Notes: a model not told the origin generated them from the letters alone. 64,000 bases of DNA from Liolophura sinensis (GCF_032854445.1 NC_088304.1:12907704-12971703), one strand, 5' to 3'; shown: positions 1-12,554, counted from the stretch's first letter. A program made the numbers and translations.

Positions 1-940
1 GATAAAAAAAAACTGAGTTTGTTTACTTGTTATATTTGCTTCGTGATTTATGTAAAGGTGAACTATCAGAATTTCGTTCAATGATAAAATTTTTATTTCG
101 CACAGTTTATAGATATCGCTTTTGTTTTTATAGTTTTTATAGTTTACACCCAGACACCATGACGTTAAAAAAGAAACATTAGTTTCCGGACATTCCGATT
201 TGAACCCAGCAGTATGACGTCACAATGCATGTACAGTAAACTTTTACATTTCTACGTCACGCAAACAATAAAACACGACGTCATACGTACGTAGCTTTAA
301 CGTATCTAGGTCAGCTGTTTTGACCTAAGTTTGCCGTTGATCGGTTTAAAACGCATGATCTCTGTGGAGGGAGAAAAACAGAATGGCAGCGAGAAATATG
401 CATTTTTTGCCACATTTTCATCGTTTTTGGGGCGTAGAATAGACCTTAACACCTTTTTCGTACCTCGTCAAATGCTACCTATTCTCGGGACTTGACTCGG
501 TACGAAACAAGCTTCGAGTTAAACAACAAAACACCGCTATTACCGCAAGAACAACACCAGCAAAAGTATTGCGTTGCCATTACAGAACAGGTCTCTCTTA
601 TATAGCATAACCATCTGTAGCTGTAACAAAACCTGTTCTACTATGATTCAGAATTCGTAGTATTCTCTCGGTTTAACAGAATGGTTTTTAAAGCGCGGTG
701 TTCTTGCGCCTTAAGCTCAAAACTGGTACATTGCTATATTATTATACACTTGCTATTCTGTCACAAGTGGACACCTGGTAGTCTTGATTTAAGATATGCC
801 ATTTAGCGTAACAGAATCACTATGGCATAAAATTTCTTTGGTTGTCGTTTTTTTGTTTGTTCTTTCTTAAACTGATAACTAACATTTTGTAGAGACGTTG
901 TAAAGCCATTTGCACCAAAGGCACAAACTTTTTTCTGCAG
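1..940. other. Upstream or intronic sequence, no gene seen
   Basis: No convincing exon in either strand. The stretch precedes the first visible Ig exon, so it is probably an intron of the Ig gene. Its one notable item is an inverted pair of AGGTCA half-sites at 308-326. Confidence 0.5.
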
Positions 941-3900
941 ATGCCCCAACAAATATCTCTATATCGGTTAAACCCAAAACTCTGACCGCTGTGGAAGGCG
1001 AACGCGTAATTTTGAGCTGTGACGCTAACGGAACACCGTCACCGGTCTACATCTGGGTGGCACGTGGAAAAGATGGCAGACGCAATCAGACAGTTTCTAA
1101 TTCGCCCATCTACACCATACGATCCATCCGAGCATCGCAGGCAGGGATCTATCAATGTACAGCAATAAACAGTCAAGGGCTGGCAACACAAAGAGTCAAG
1201 GTCACAGTATTACGTAAGTCTTTCCAACCACGAGACACGGGTTCAATTCCGGTCTGGGACATGGAAGTTACAGATTCCCTCGCTCTCACTCTTCGTAGGG
1301 GCTTTCCGAAGACTTGATACTTTCGTTCAAGAGCATTTGTCTTCCACCAATATCGTGTGCTTATCTGTATGCGACATGTGGCAAAGTTCGTCTGTAACTT
1401 GCCAAAGGTCGGTGCTTTACCTCTGACCACACATGTTTCCTTCACTAATAAATGTGACCACCATCGTATACATAAAATATTCGTGAGTGTGGCGATAAAT
1501 AATGGTCAAATAAGTAAATCAAATGTATAAATGTTCAATTTAGTGGTAGATTTTGCGGAGGCATGGTTTACAAATGCGGGGCTTCCGTGGCTCAGTTGTT
1601 TAGCTAGCGCAGCATAATCACCCAGGAGCCTCTCACCATTGCGTTCACTGTGAGTCCAAGTGCAGCTAATGCTGCTTCCTCCCCGGTCGTAAGTGGGAAG
1701 GTCTGTAAGCAAACTGCGGATGGTCGTGGATTTTCCCCGGGCTCTGCCCGGTTTCCTCCCACCATAATGCCCGCCGCCGTCGTATAAGTGAAATATTCTT
1801 GAGTACGGCGTAAGACACCAATGAAATCAAATAATAATAATACAAATGCATGTTTACAAGGTTTACTTTGGTGTTCAATTTGTCGCTATAATCGAAAATG
1901 TTCTCCTGTCAGAAATATTTAGCAACCAAATATCAAACGGTTGTTGTGCCTTTTTTCTGAAAAAACTGTTGATTTTATACACCAGTGCATAGTTTTAATG
2001 TACAGATGTATCTTTTTAGCTTTGCTGATTAGTTGGTTTATTAATGTTGTACACTTAGGTGTCATTCTGCGATAATTATTGTAGATCTGCTTTAACCGTT
2101 GTACCTGGATACTTGTATGTTGCTATTATTTAAACTGTTTGTGACTATTTGCCAATGATCACACTGCCTTTCATGTAGTTTTAGTCTCCATTCTGTAATC
2201 TGATATTATTTTGATTTTACAGACCCTCCCAAAGTTAACGTCACGTATGACAACACCACGAGAACGCTGACGTGTACAGCAGACGGAGGCCCCCTGGCGG
2301 TGCAATTCAGAGACTGGAAACAGGAGCTTGACGGCAAGATTGTTTCCACACATCCTGGGAGAATCCAGGGGCAGACAACCGAACTCCATCTTTCTTCTCT
2401 GACGTATCAAGACACTGGGTACTACGTCTGCACAGCAGCCAATGCCATCAAAACCGCACAGACAGCAAAGGTTTATGTCCAGCCCAAAAGTAGGTATTAT
2501 GTTCATACAATTGTTTAAAAAATTGCTTTAAATTACTGTTAATTATAATGTATAGTTTTAAAGCGTGGACATTTTGCAATCATGACAAATCAAAAAGTCA
2601 TGACACATTGCCTTACTACAGTGTTTTCATAGATGGTAGATAGATTTTGGTTGTTATGCTATGAAGAAGTTGGGGGGTGGGGTCCAGTTCAGTTCTGCCC
2701 TGAGATGAAGAAACGTGGGCTAATAAGGAATACAGTTAGGTTGTTCGTCACGATTAATTCATGTCCGTGTATCGTTCTTTTCAAGAGAGTTCTCAGTTTT
2801 ATTAATTAACTGCCTATATATTTAAAGACACCGAACGCTACCAGCTGTGGCTCATTTATATGAAATATCCCTGACGTGGTTTGTAAAATTTGTATCTTAG
2901 TTGTCTCTTGTTAAGTAGAATAACACGAATCCCCGATAACACCGCATTGCCTTGCTGCAAGGGAATGGAGTCCATGGAGGCTGACAGCTAAATGTTTCAT
3001 TCACAGGTACACGCTAAATGTTCCATACATACATGCACGCTAAATGTTTCACACATACATGCACCCTAAATGTTCCATACATATATGCACGCTTAATGTT
3101 CCATACCAACATGCATGCTAAATGTTTCATACATATATGCACGCTAAAAGTTTCATACATACATGCACGCTAAATGTTTCATACATACATGCACGCTAAA
3201 TGTTTCATACATATATGCAGGCTTAATGTTCCATACATACATGCACGCTAAATGTTCCATACATACATGCACGCTCAATGTTCCATACATACATGCATGC
3301 TAAATGTTTCACACATATATACACGCTAAAAGTTTCATACATACATGCACGCTAAATGTTTCATGCATACATGCACGCTAAATGTTTCATACATATATGC
3401 ACGATAAATGTTTCACACATACATGCACGCTAAACGTTCCATACATACATTCAATCTAAATGTTCCATACATACATACATACATACATGCTAAATGTTTC
3501 ATACATACATGCATGCTAAATGTTTCATACATATATGCACGCTTAATGTTCCATACATACATTCAGGCTAAATGTTTCATACATTCATGCACGCTAAATA
3601 TTTCCTAAATATATGCACGCTAAATGTTTCACACATACGTACATTTATGTATGTACTGAAAATTTAGCAGTCTACCAACAGCTAACTTACAGATCTCATC
3701 GATGTACACATCTGGTAGCAGAATTACTTTACGTTAAGACAATTCACCCCAAGACACAACTTGCTTAATTCAGTTCCTTCACTTATAGAGGGAGACAGCT
3801 TAAATCGTAGACAATGTTCCTACGCAACATGCGACATGCGAATAAAGACAGAGGCTATCAAACATTTGCAAATGTATAGCAAAGAGGAGTTGATGACATG

Positions 3901-6900
3901 AACGATAGCAATATATTTATACCTATAAGTAAGACCCTTGGTTGACAGAGCCGCCCTTTCATGTTTGGAACAAACAAGGCACAATTTAAATTCTCTTCTA
4001 AAAGAGAAACTGCCTGCTATGGATTATAGATGAAAACCGATATTGCCTAATGTTTTAAAAACTTTTAAAGTAAAATTCAACCATGCTTAAGTGAAGTTGA
4101 ATGTTACGCTTAATATTGTTTTTCAACCAACCTCGTTTTGTTTTTAAAATGGTTTATGAATCTAGAACAACTTGAGAAATCACGTGATTTCGATCAACCT
4201 AAATTTCAATATACAAGGGGCGTAACTCGAAGAGGAAGTGTGCCTGCGACTTGGATCTTACGATTCCAGTATCAAAAATGTGGAGTACGTCCACATATGC
4301 GTACATTTTGGAGAGGAAAGGATTTCCGTAGGGTTTAATCGCTAGTACATGCAAACACACATCCTGGAGATAGATGTATGAGACTGTAAGAACTGTCACA
4401 TGACGTTGTTCCAATAGATGTTAAGGTGGATTGAACAATAAAGTAATAGATATTTTCTTTTTATCATTGATTTTTTTCTATAGCTGCCTTGCATGAATTC
4501 ATAGCCATGTATCACGGTTTGTCGTTTTAGCTAAGCCGGTGTTTCCTGTGGATCAGCCCACTAGCTACAGCGCTCGCCTCACCCAGCCTCTGGACGTCTC
4601 CGTTCACTACTACGCACATCCTCAACCTTCTATCGTCAGGTGGGACAAGTCTCGCGTGAACGGTATCTCAGATCGAGCAAGCCGACAGAAATATAGACAA
4701 AGGCAAGAGTCAGCAAACGTCACTCTGTCATTCCACGGCACCTTGGTTAGCATCCAAGGAACGGCCGCCATTTTCTCCTTCCGGAAGTTGAAGAAATCAG
4801 ACGCCGGAAGTTACACGCTCACCCTCGGGAATTCTGGGGGACTTTCGGTGTTTCGGTTTTCTGTTTCAGTCACACATCCCAGACACGGTAAGCAAGAGGT
4901 GCTATTCTCATTGTCATGCATCATTTTATCCAAACAGACTGAACTGTTGTTAAGTACGACGTTAAACACTCACTCACTATTATCCAAACCGCTAGCGCAG
5001 CGTATTGACCCAGGAGCCTCTCACCAATGTGGTCACTGTGAGTTCAAGTCCAACTCATGCTGGCTTCCCCTCTGGCCGTACGTAGGAACGTCTTCCAGCA
5101 ACCTGCGGATGGTCGGGGGTTTTCCCCGGGCTCTGCTCGGTTTCCTCCTGCCATAATGTTGGCCGCCATCGTAGAAGTGAAATATTCTTGAGTACGGCGT
5201 AAAACACCAATCAAATAAATAAATATGATCCAAACGTGTCACTGTTTGCGAATTCATTGAGATAGCTTTTTTTAAATATACTGCAATCTGAGTTTGGGAA
5301 TTTTCTATAGAATCAAACAAACTGCTGTTTCAAATACAGGTTTTGAGTTTCATGACAGATAATGAACATACATGTGTACGATATGAGGGTGCAGCATTTC
5401 CCGCCTTAACTAGGTGATTCAAGTGAACGAGTGCTTAGGGTTTACCACCGTACGTAACAATTTTTCAGTCAGATGGCGACAAAGCAGTCCTTAGAGTGCA
5501 AGTAATGTGCCTCCTTGTTGCAGGCCGGATTTCCAGCGCTCGTTTTATCTAGTGCTGCTGCACTAAGATGACTTACCGAAGGCAAGTAAGCCACCCCATT
5601 CGAGCCACTATACTGATACGGGTCATCCAGTGGTTGCGCACTATTCCCTTAATGCTGAACACCAAGTAAGGAAACTATAGCTACTGCCCAGGATTGACCC
5701 TGGATCTACCGGCGCTGAAGCGTAGGCGATTAGAGGCTCCTGTAATACAGCTGTGCATCCGCTTCTTTGTTTTGCGAGCACAAAAATGCAGAAACATTGG
5801 CGCATTAGAGACAAGAACATAAAACCATGTTATACCGCTTGAACTGATTTGAGCCGGTGATGTTCCCCATTATTAACAATCGTCTTAGTGCCAAGAACGA
5901 GAAAATTCCTTTAAAAAGATAACTAAAAAAATCTTTGAGCGTAGTTATTTGCCGATGCTCTATTTCATCCCAATACCTCAATTTGCCTGGAGCGGAAGGC
6001 CTCCGTAGCCTGGTGGTTAGCGTACTAGCAGTAGCCTCTCACCAATGGGGTCCCTCTGAGTTGAAGCCCAGCTCATGTTTGCTTCCTCTGCGGCCTAACG
6101 TTGGAAGGCCTGCCAGGATTTCTTTCCACTATAATGTTAGCCGCCGCCGTATAAGTGAAACATACTTGAGAGTGTCGTAAAACACCAATTCTTTGAAAAT
6201 TTAGTGTTCCTACTCTTTTCCACACAGGTTCGTCTGAGGAGGTCCCTGTGAGTCGCCTGGTAACTTACGCCCTGGCAGGCTTGGGTGCAGCAGTCCTCCT
6301 TATCGTTGTTGTTGTACTACTTTCTGTATGCGGAGTTATACCATGTCCAGGTATGTGAATATAGGGCCTGCGTGGTAAAAAAGAAGTACCCTCTCTCGGC
6401 TTGAACTTCATGGGTGATTATCTGTAGCATTCCTCACGTTTGCTATTTTGTTGCCAGATATTTTAGACAAGCGGATAGTTACTACGATGCAAATTATGTC
6501 TTTGACATGGCTTGCCACATGGCTATTTCAAGGAGGGTTTAAACTTGCTTACTGTGACGTCATTTTAGGAGCGGTGTGTATTCCAGATTGGATTTCAATC
6601 ACAACTAGGTGAGCTGGGATACAGATGTTCTATCGCTGATGGTTAAAACCGTTACTAGAAATAAATGGTCGGTTTTATGAGGTTGTATTCAAGGCTTTTC
6701 TACAAAGTAACCATACCGGATTACGAATATTAGGCCCTCTTCCAGTCTAAAATTGATTGTTACCTATAAAAACCTGACTTTATCCTGTTGCGATTTAGAT
6801 ATCTTACATTTTATAATTGTTTGTAAAAGTAGTCCCCAAAAAACGTATATTTTGGTTTAGGTGCCTGAACATTGCGGTTTTGAAGGTAGTTAGGTGCCTG

Positions 6901-9900
6901 AACATTCCGGTTTTGAGGGTAGTTAGGTGCCTGAACATTCCGGTTTTGAGGGTAGTTAGGTGCCGGAACCTATCGGTTTGGGAGTAGTTAGGTGCCTGAA
7001 CACATCGGTTTTGGGGGTAGTTAGGTGCCTGAACATTGCGGTTTTTAGGGTAGTTAGGTGCCTAAACATTGCGGTTTTGGGGGTAGTTAGGTACCTGAAC
7101 ATTCTGGTTTTGAGGGTAGTTAGGTGCCGGAACCGAGCGGTTTTGGGGATAGTTAGGTGCCTGAACTCATCGGTTTTGAAGGTAGTTAGGTGCGTGAACA
7201 TATCTTTTGTACAGATACACCTATAAAGCATTATAAATATTTCAATAAATACAGCTTTCCCAACTGATGGAAAATATAATGACCAACCTGATAATATGTA
7301 AATGATTTATATCAATTTTTAATGAAGGTGCAATCGTAAAATCAAAGAACCTGAAATAGTTCTTAAATAAGTTTTATTTTTGTTTGCAGGTCGGAAATCG
7401 AAGTCAAGGTAAGATACAAAAATCTAAATCAATCGTTGACTCGAAAGTAGAATTTTGAATTTTATAGTATTATGAAGTTTCTTAGCCAAACCTTTAATTG
7501 TGTATTTGAAGTAAGTCATGCACTTATTCATTTTCTTTCAGACAAAGCTATTCTCCCCCGACGGCGAAAGCTAACCAAGATGCCTTGGTGGATTTGGTTA
7601 GACCACCTAAAGACGGTAAGAATATTAATTTATTTGATTTATTTATTTGATTGGTGTTTTACACCGTACTCAAGAATATTTCACTTATACGACGGCGGCC
7701 AACATTATGGATAGGGGAAACTGGGCCGAGCCTGGGGGAAACCCACGACCATCTGCAGGTTGCTGGAAGACCTTCCCACTTACGGCCCGGTAAGAATAGC
7801 TCACGTACATCTGGTTTAGTAAAAGCCTAATCTCTGTCTACTTTATGCTTCGTTAGCGTTTTATGCTGCACTACCGAACATTTCACACAAACGACAAATG
7901 TGAGGATTATGAGCGACGTAAAGCAGATAAAACAGCTCCCAAGTATTTGACAAACTTTCTGGATTGTGAGAGAGAGTCTCATATTGAGACAGTAATATGA
8001 GAGGCGTTTGTTGTCAAAAGAAAGGACAGCACTAGGCCAAAAGTATATATGCGCCGATAAAGTATCTCACATAAAGTGGTTTTAGTGATCATTACCGAGA
8101 CATAAAAGTTCAAAGTAAGTAAAATTGAGCACAATGAAAAACTGAAGGTGTTTTCATGTTGTCACGTACTTTTAACCAATGGGGTACCTGCAGATTTTCC
8201 TCTCACAAAAGGCAGCTCTGGTGTGACATAGGACTTGCACAAGTCACAAGTCTTTTCTTGCGCGCCTCGAAACATGTTGTGTGCTAGGGTTTCATCTGTG
8301 TCGTATTTGGTCTGACCACTGTCACGTCGCACTGATGACGCTGCAGTGGAATGTCCAACGTCACTGAAATGACGTAAAACGTCCCACTTCGAACTTCTGC
8401 TTCGGTATCCCATTGGACGCGAGTTCTTTGTGTAACCTATGAACACAGCTCTTTCCGCTGACGTCACCTGAACCCTGTTTTACGTGAGATACCAATGACG
8501 AGACATCCTGTTTCCGATTTCTAACATGCCGCGCCACACGGCCTCATAAGAATTCTAGATTAAAGATGATGTGTAGAGTTACAAAACATGTGAGAAAAAA
8601 AATGACTGTGGCTATTAAGGGTTTCTTCCACCACTCGGCATAACTGAGGTTGTATCGTTTGTTGTCTTTTCTTTTAATGGGCCCAAGCCCTTGAACGAGG
8701 AGACCTAATGTCAGGAGGTTTCTTAGTTTTCAGATGAAGGGCGGTGGTTTCATCTAAGTTGTTTTCCGATTTGGAAGAAATAAGAACAGAAGAAAACATT
8801 GTTAAAGTTGTTATACCGTAGATTTTGAACAAAAACTCGATCAGCGCAAATTCAACTGAATTTTTGCCATTTATTGTTGAATAGCCTAAATAAGAATCGC
8901 TTACGAAATGTCAGCCCCGTATGTTCAAGTGTTGCCGTTCAAAATTTATAATCTGGGTGGCTTTATAACTTTTTCAAACTTTAGAATCATTTTAACACTA
9001 TGAATAGTACAAGTTCGAATCTGACATTTGCAATAGTTTGAGCTGATCTTGGTGCATAGAGAAAATATGTTTTTGGCCAAAATTCTCGGGTATAGACTCT
9101 TTAAAGTTTGTAAATTATTGAGATTAGCGGGAAAATAGAGACATACTCTAACTACATGTACACAACGAACTGAGACATAATTCATTTTCTTTTTTTTTTC
9201 AGATACATTCCACGGGCTATACGTAACAGACTCCATGTTAAAAGGTGAGACTTAATGAAAAAAAAAACTCTGACGATTTAATGATTTTAAACAATCATGG
9301 AATTCATTAAAATAATTGGAATACCCAGTTATGGCCCGTGACCAAAATGGCCCGTGACCAAAATAAACATAGCACCAGCGGGATGTGATTCAAAGGGGGA
9401 TAACTCGGTGGTATAAACCAGGCGCTATATCACTGGATAAATCGCTACATCAGCGAGTTATGTTACGTTATACACCATCTAGGAGGAACTTTGCCTATCT
9501 TGATTATAAGGCCTCCGTGGCTCAGCTGATTAGAGCACTAGCGCAGCCTGTTGACCCAGGAGCCTCCCACCACGGCGGTCGCTGTGAGTTCGTCCAGCTT
9601 ATGATGGCTTCCTCTCCGGCCGTACATGGGACGGTATGTCTAGCCTGATGATGGTCGTGGGTTTCCCCGGGCTTTACCCGGTTTCCTCCCACCATAATGC
9701 TGGCCGCCGTCGTATAAATGAAATATTCTTGAGTACGGCGTAAAACACTAATCAAATAAATAAATATCTTGATCATGGGCAACAACTCAGTTATCTGGAT
9801 ACGTCGGTTTCATATGGACAGATCGTCAAGAGCCTCTGGTGCTCTGCTTCATGATTGTGTCTAATTCCACTTAACTCGGGGCTAGGGGAAGCATCGTGTT

Positions 9901-10317
9901 GAATTATATCGCCACGTTGAATATACGAACAGTTGCAATCCAAGCGCAGTTGAAATACGTATCTTGTGATCGACTACTGATAGTATTTGAATACTTATTT
10001 CACTCCGTGGCCTAGAACATACTTTATATCGTTCCAACATCATTGAAAACCGTTGACTGCTTTCTCTTTGCATGATTCCGTCCTGTTTTTGTACTTTATA
10101 TATTTTCTTAGTTCTATGTTAGTTTTGTGTACACGTCGTTTATGGGAATTGGCCTTGCGATTATTGACCTGGAACGTCCCTGTGGTTGACGGCGGGTATA
10201 CGAATATCTATCGACGCATAGAGTCATACAATCTTGCTAGGTTATGGGACTGTGACTCTTGATTCGTTTGTTGTTTTTCCTCTTCCAGACGACGTAAATG
10301 AAAACCATCAGCTGTAA
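941..10317 (+). CDS. Ig-superfamily type I membrane protein, 3' part
   Basis: Seen: exons at 941-1213, 2223-2489, 4531-4887, 6228-6350, 7390-7408, 7542-7615, 9203-9244 and 10289-10317 (TAA 10315-10317). Every junction has AG/GT and phases join: phase 1 throughout, except phase 2 after the 19-base exon. The first three exons each encode one Ig-like domain, the fourth a transmembrane helix with Gly/Ala then Val/Leu/Ile, and the last four a short tail. Domains 1 and 2 have both Ig cysteines (LSCDANG with YQCTA; LTCTADGG with YYVCTAAN). Domain 3 has neither. The tail starts with a basic stop-transfer stretch (RKSKS) and has two Pro-rich spots. Family knowledge: this layout fits cell-adhesion or recognition molecules at the plasma membrane. 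No orthologue is recognised. Signal peptide and any further Ig domains lie off the left edge. The gene is tail-to-tail with CYP-A. Confidence 0.85.
1578..1840 (+). repeat. SINE-1, full length with target-site duplication
   Basis: tRNA-like head with A-box (tggctcagttg) and B-box-like sequence, a conserved body, and an AT-rich tail after the taagacaccaat block. Flanked by the 9-base direct repeat tacaaatgc at 1569-1577 and 1841-1849. Confidence 0.85.
3005..3655. repeat. Minisatellite, about 26-bp unit, about 25 copies
   Basis: Tandem units of the type atacatgcacgctaaatgtt with a variable tac/tat track. It lies in the intron between Ig exons 2 and 3. The open frame it creates is a by-product. 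Confidence 0.95.
4531..4887 (+). CDS. Exon for membrane-proximal Ig domain lacking the disulfide
   Basis: One exon, phase 1 at both ends. It reads as an Ig fold: a B-strand ending in VSVHYYAHP, a C-strand IVRW with the core Trp, and an F-strand DAGSYTLTLGN. The B-strand cysteine is replaced by Tyr or His and the F-strand cysteine by Leu, so both partners are missing together. It also carries a longer stretch than domains 1 and 2 between the C and E strands. It could be a divergent I-set or V-like domain. Confidence 0.8.
4937..4980 (+). repeat. SINE-2, 3' end fragment
   Basis: Only the terminal block with gtacgacgttaaac and the actcactcact tail is present. It starts about 50 bases after the Ig domain 3 donor and abuts a SINE-1 copy. 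Confidence 0.6.
4985..5225 (+). repeat. SINE-1, 5'-truncated
   Basis: Starts inside the tRNA-like head at the gctagcgcagcg block and runs to the aaataaataaata tail. Confidence 0.85.
5430..5735 (-). repeat. SINE-2, diverged copy
   Basis: Reverse orientation. It has the cgtacgtaacaatttttcag terminal block, the gtgcctccttgttgcagg body and the accctggatctacc B-box side of the head at the right end. Confidence 0.75.
5998..6192 (+). repeat. SINE-1 with internal deletions
   Basis: Begins ggcctccgtagcctggtggt and ends gtaaaacaccaatt. It stops about 35 bases before the transmembrane exon acceptor. Confidence 0.75.
6228..6350 (+). CDS. Transmembrane exon of the Ig protein
   Basis: Phase 1 exon holding a short acidic stalk (SSEEVPV), then about 25 hydrophobic residues including VLLIVVVVLL, then two cysteines (SVCGVIPCP) at the inner face that might be lipidated. 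The next exon supplies the basic stop-transfer residues. Confidence 0.85.
6855..7205. repeat. Minisatellite, 33-bp unit, about 10 copies
   Basis: Units of ggtgcctgaacattgcgg plus ttttgagggtagtta, in the intron after the transmembrane exon. Because 33 is a multiple of three, both strands stay open for about 90 codons. Confidence 0.95.
7390..7408 (+). CDS. 19-base microexon of the Ig protein
   Basis: Flanked by a strong acceptor (tttgcag) and a consensus donor (gtaaga). It encodes the basic juxtamembrane stretch RKSKS and changes the phase from 1 to 2; the following exon is open only in that phase, which supports the microexon. Confidence 0.7.
7630..7795 (-). repeat. SINE-1, 3' part only
   Basis: Reverse orientation: tail, ttggtgttttaca block and body up to the cttcccacttacggcc segment; the tRNA-like head is missing. 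It begins a few bases after the donor of the 7542-7615 exon. Confidence 0.8.
8162..8467 (-). other. Unrecognised open frame inside an Ig-gene intron
   Basis: An open frame of 101 codons on the minus strand, richer in CpG and GC than the surrounding intron. The translation is not low-complexity and looks protein-like (for example PMGYRSRSSKWDVLRHF and a CDLC pair). I do not recognise a family. It could be an exon of a nested gene, a processed pseudogene or chance. Confidence 0.25.
9508..9764 (+). repeat. SINE-1, full length with target-site duplication
   Basis: Complete head (ggcctccgtggctcagctga), body and tail. Flanked by tatcttgattat at 9496-9507 and tatcttgatcat at 9765-9776, a 12-base duplication with one mismatch. 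Confidence 0.9.
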
Positions 10318-10589
10318 CGAAGACACCCGAAGTTATTCGTTTGTAAGTGCAGATGGTCTTTTGTGTTACTGTCAGTCAGCTATCGACTAAGCTTACACTC
10401 GTCCACGTGATCAGCTGACATCTGAACACTAACTGACCACAAGGTCCGTTATCAATGCTCATCTATCTCGTTCCATAAGAACTCCAGTCAGTTAGAAGCC
10501 ATTGCCTTTGCGCACATTCTACTTTTAACTTACGTTTGCTATTGCTTAGCAAACGTGATTCCTGGTCTCCATACCTGGCCACTGAATTG

Positions 10590-10955
10590 TTGTAAAAGAC
10601 TTAGGACAAGTCTCAAGTCGTAACCACGAGGATCTCCGAGAGGACTTTGTATTGTCGCAAAGGAAACTAAGACAGGCCTCGATTAATACGTTATCGGTAC
10701 TACTGTATTGTCGCACAGGAGTTTGAACAGGTCTCAATATGTAACCACTGTATTGTCGCACAGGAACTCTGACAAATTTCAGTACGTTACCATTGTGCTG
10801 TCTCACAGGAGTTTGGACAGGTTTCAATACGTAACCACTGTATTTTCGCACAGGAGCTCAGACATGTGTAAACACGTAACCACTGTATTGTCGCACAGGA
10901 ACTCGCACATGTCTCAATACGAAATCATTGTATTGTCGCACAGGAACTCCGATTA
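10590..10955. repeat. Minisatellite, 45-bp unit, about 8 copies
   Basis: Units built on accactgtattgtcgcacag in the 3' flank of the Ig gene, about 270 bases after its stop codon. The period is a multiple of three, which explains the long frames on both strands. Confidence 0.95.
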
Positions 10956-11054
10956 ATAGGGGTGGTTTTCGATAACATCGAGAAGATCAACTGAGACGAA
11001 CATCTTTGTAAGTAAATCTGTTTACCAGGTTCATCGGGTATCTTATATGTATCT

Positions 11055-11435
11055 CTAGTAGAGATCGCCAATGTAGTATTATCGCCATAGTTTGTTCTCA
11101 TCTATGTGTATTTTTCTCTTCGCCATTAAATTTACTTGCATCTCTTATAGAGATCGTTCATGTAGTATATTATCACCATAGTTTGTTCTCATCTATGTGT
11201 ATTTTTCTCTTCGCCATTAAATTTACTTGCATCTCTTATAGAGATCGTTCATGTAGTATATTATCACCATAGTTTGTTCTCATCTATGTGTATTTTTCTC
11301 TTCGCCATTAAATTTACTTGCATCTCTTATAGAGATCGTTCATGTAGTATATTATCGCAATAGGTAATTCTCATCTGTGTGTATTTTTCTGTTCACCATT
11401 GAATTACAGTCATGTATCTCTTGTAGAGATCGTCC
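11055..11435. repeat. Tandem repeat, 91-bp unit, about 4 copies
   Basis: Near-identical units spaced 91 bases (gagatcg at 11150, 11241 and 11332). Each unit contains ATTAAA (11125, 11216, 11307), a possible polyadenylation hexamer for the Ig gene. Confidence 0.9.
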
Positions 11436-11439
11436 ATGT

Positions 11440-12550
11440 ATGGTGCCAGGCTAATTCTAAACTGTGTATTATCACGACAGTGAATTCAAATACATGCATA
11501 GGTGTATCTTTCTGTTACCCGTTGTGATACACAGTTTTCGAGGTACATCATTGCAACAAAAGTGTGAGCTCCCAGCCAAAAATGACGTCGACACTGTACG
11601 ACACGATAAGGCCCATCTTCTAACATGACAGTATTTGTGTTTAGATATTGTAAACATCTCTGGCAGAAATATCATTATTTTTGCAATGTTTGACACCGAA
11701 ACTCACATATGAGTATAATTCAGAAAATTGATCTAATCTTCTTTAATTAGTTTGCTATATTTTATGTACCACCCCCCTATTAAACCTAAAAGATTGCCCT
11801 TATCGTTTCGTAAGACCACGACTCCACGACACAGAGAGATAGGATGTGCATCGTATCGCAAAACCTGCGTACCGGTATCGTTCCCAATTCTTGTAAAGAG
11901 CGTGCCTTCGGGCTTTCGAACTTTCTCCAACCGACGGCTGTCGACATATGTCCTACTTATCTTGTGATGGCGTCAAATTTCAATCAACTTCAATGTCATA
12001 GATCAATATATTCTGTCTTATATTCCATGAATAATGAATCGTTTAATACTATGTCGACCCTCCGGGTAAAGTCAGTGTTTCTTTTTGTGGTTGTCAGTTA
12101 CTTGCCAGGACATCTGAACAATTCTTAGCAAATTACGGTAAAGTCTGCGTGTAGCTCCAGATTGCAAATGTTTTTTACTTACATGTTAATATCGTGTCTG
12201 TTGTTCAGCAGTCTAAATCAGCAAGCTCAAAAAATCTTCCATAATCTGCGTGTTGTTGATCTACTTGGGATGCGTTACTCTTCTAAACTGAATGTTCTGG
12301 ACATTTTTTTCCCTACGTTTTAACTAATACCCCTCAAACACACCTAATTGCTTTGGATATGGTTTTAAGTCATGAAATTTGTCTGGCTGGTTATCTCCCC
12401 CTGACGTCAGATGGCGCTAAATGCTCTACATTCAAGGTGCCGGTACGCAGAATATGTCAAGGAGTGAGTGAGTGAAATTATAAATTTGGCGTTTTCCAAG
12501 CCCTGAAAAGGGATGATGCACGCCACAATATGTCAAGGAACCAGACTGGA
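11440..12550. other. Intergenic stretch, no feature seen
   Basis: About 1.1 kb between the Ig gene 3' flank and the CYP-A 3' flank. The short open frames here look like chance. Confidence 0.4.
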
Positions 12551-12554
12551 GATT

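Noticed and set aside
910-940. A start codon upstream of the first Ig exon
   Set aside because: The open frame runs through a splice acceptor at 939-940 (ttttctgcag); the residues before it are intronic, and no signal peptide is encoded.
6956-7231. Open frames of about 90 codons on both strands
   Set aside because: They are produced by a 33-bp tandem repeat whose period is a multiple of three.
10546-10956. Open frames on both strands with a repeated motif
   Set aside because: Same cause: the 45-bp minisatellite.
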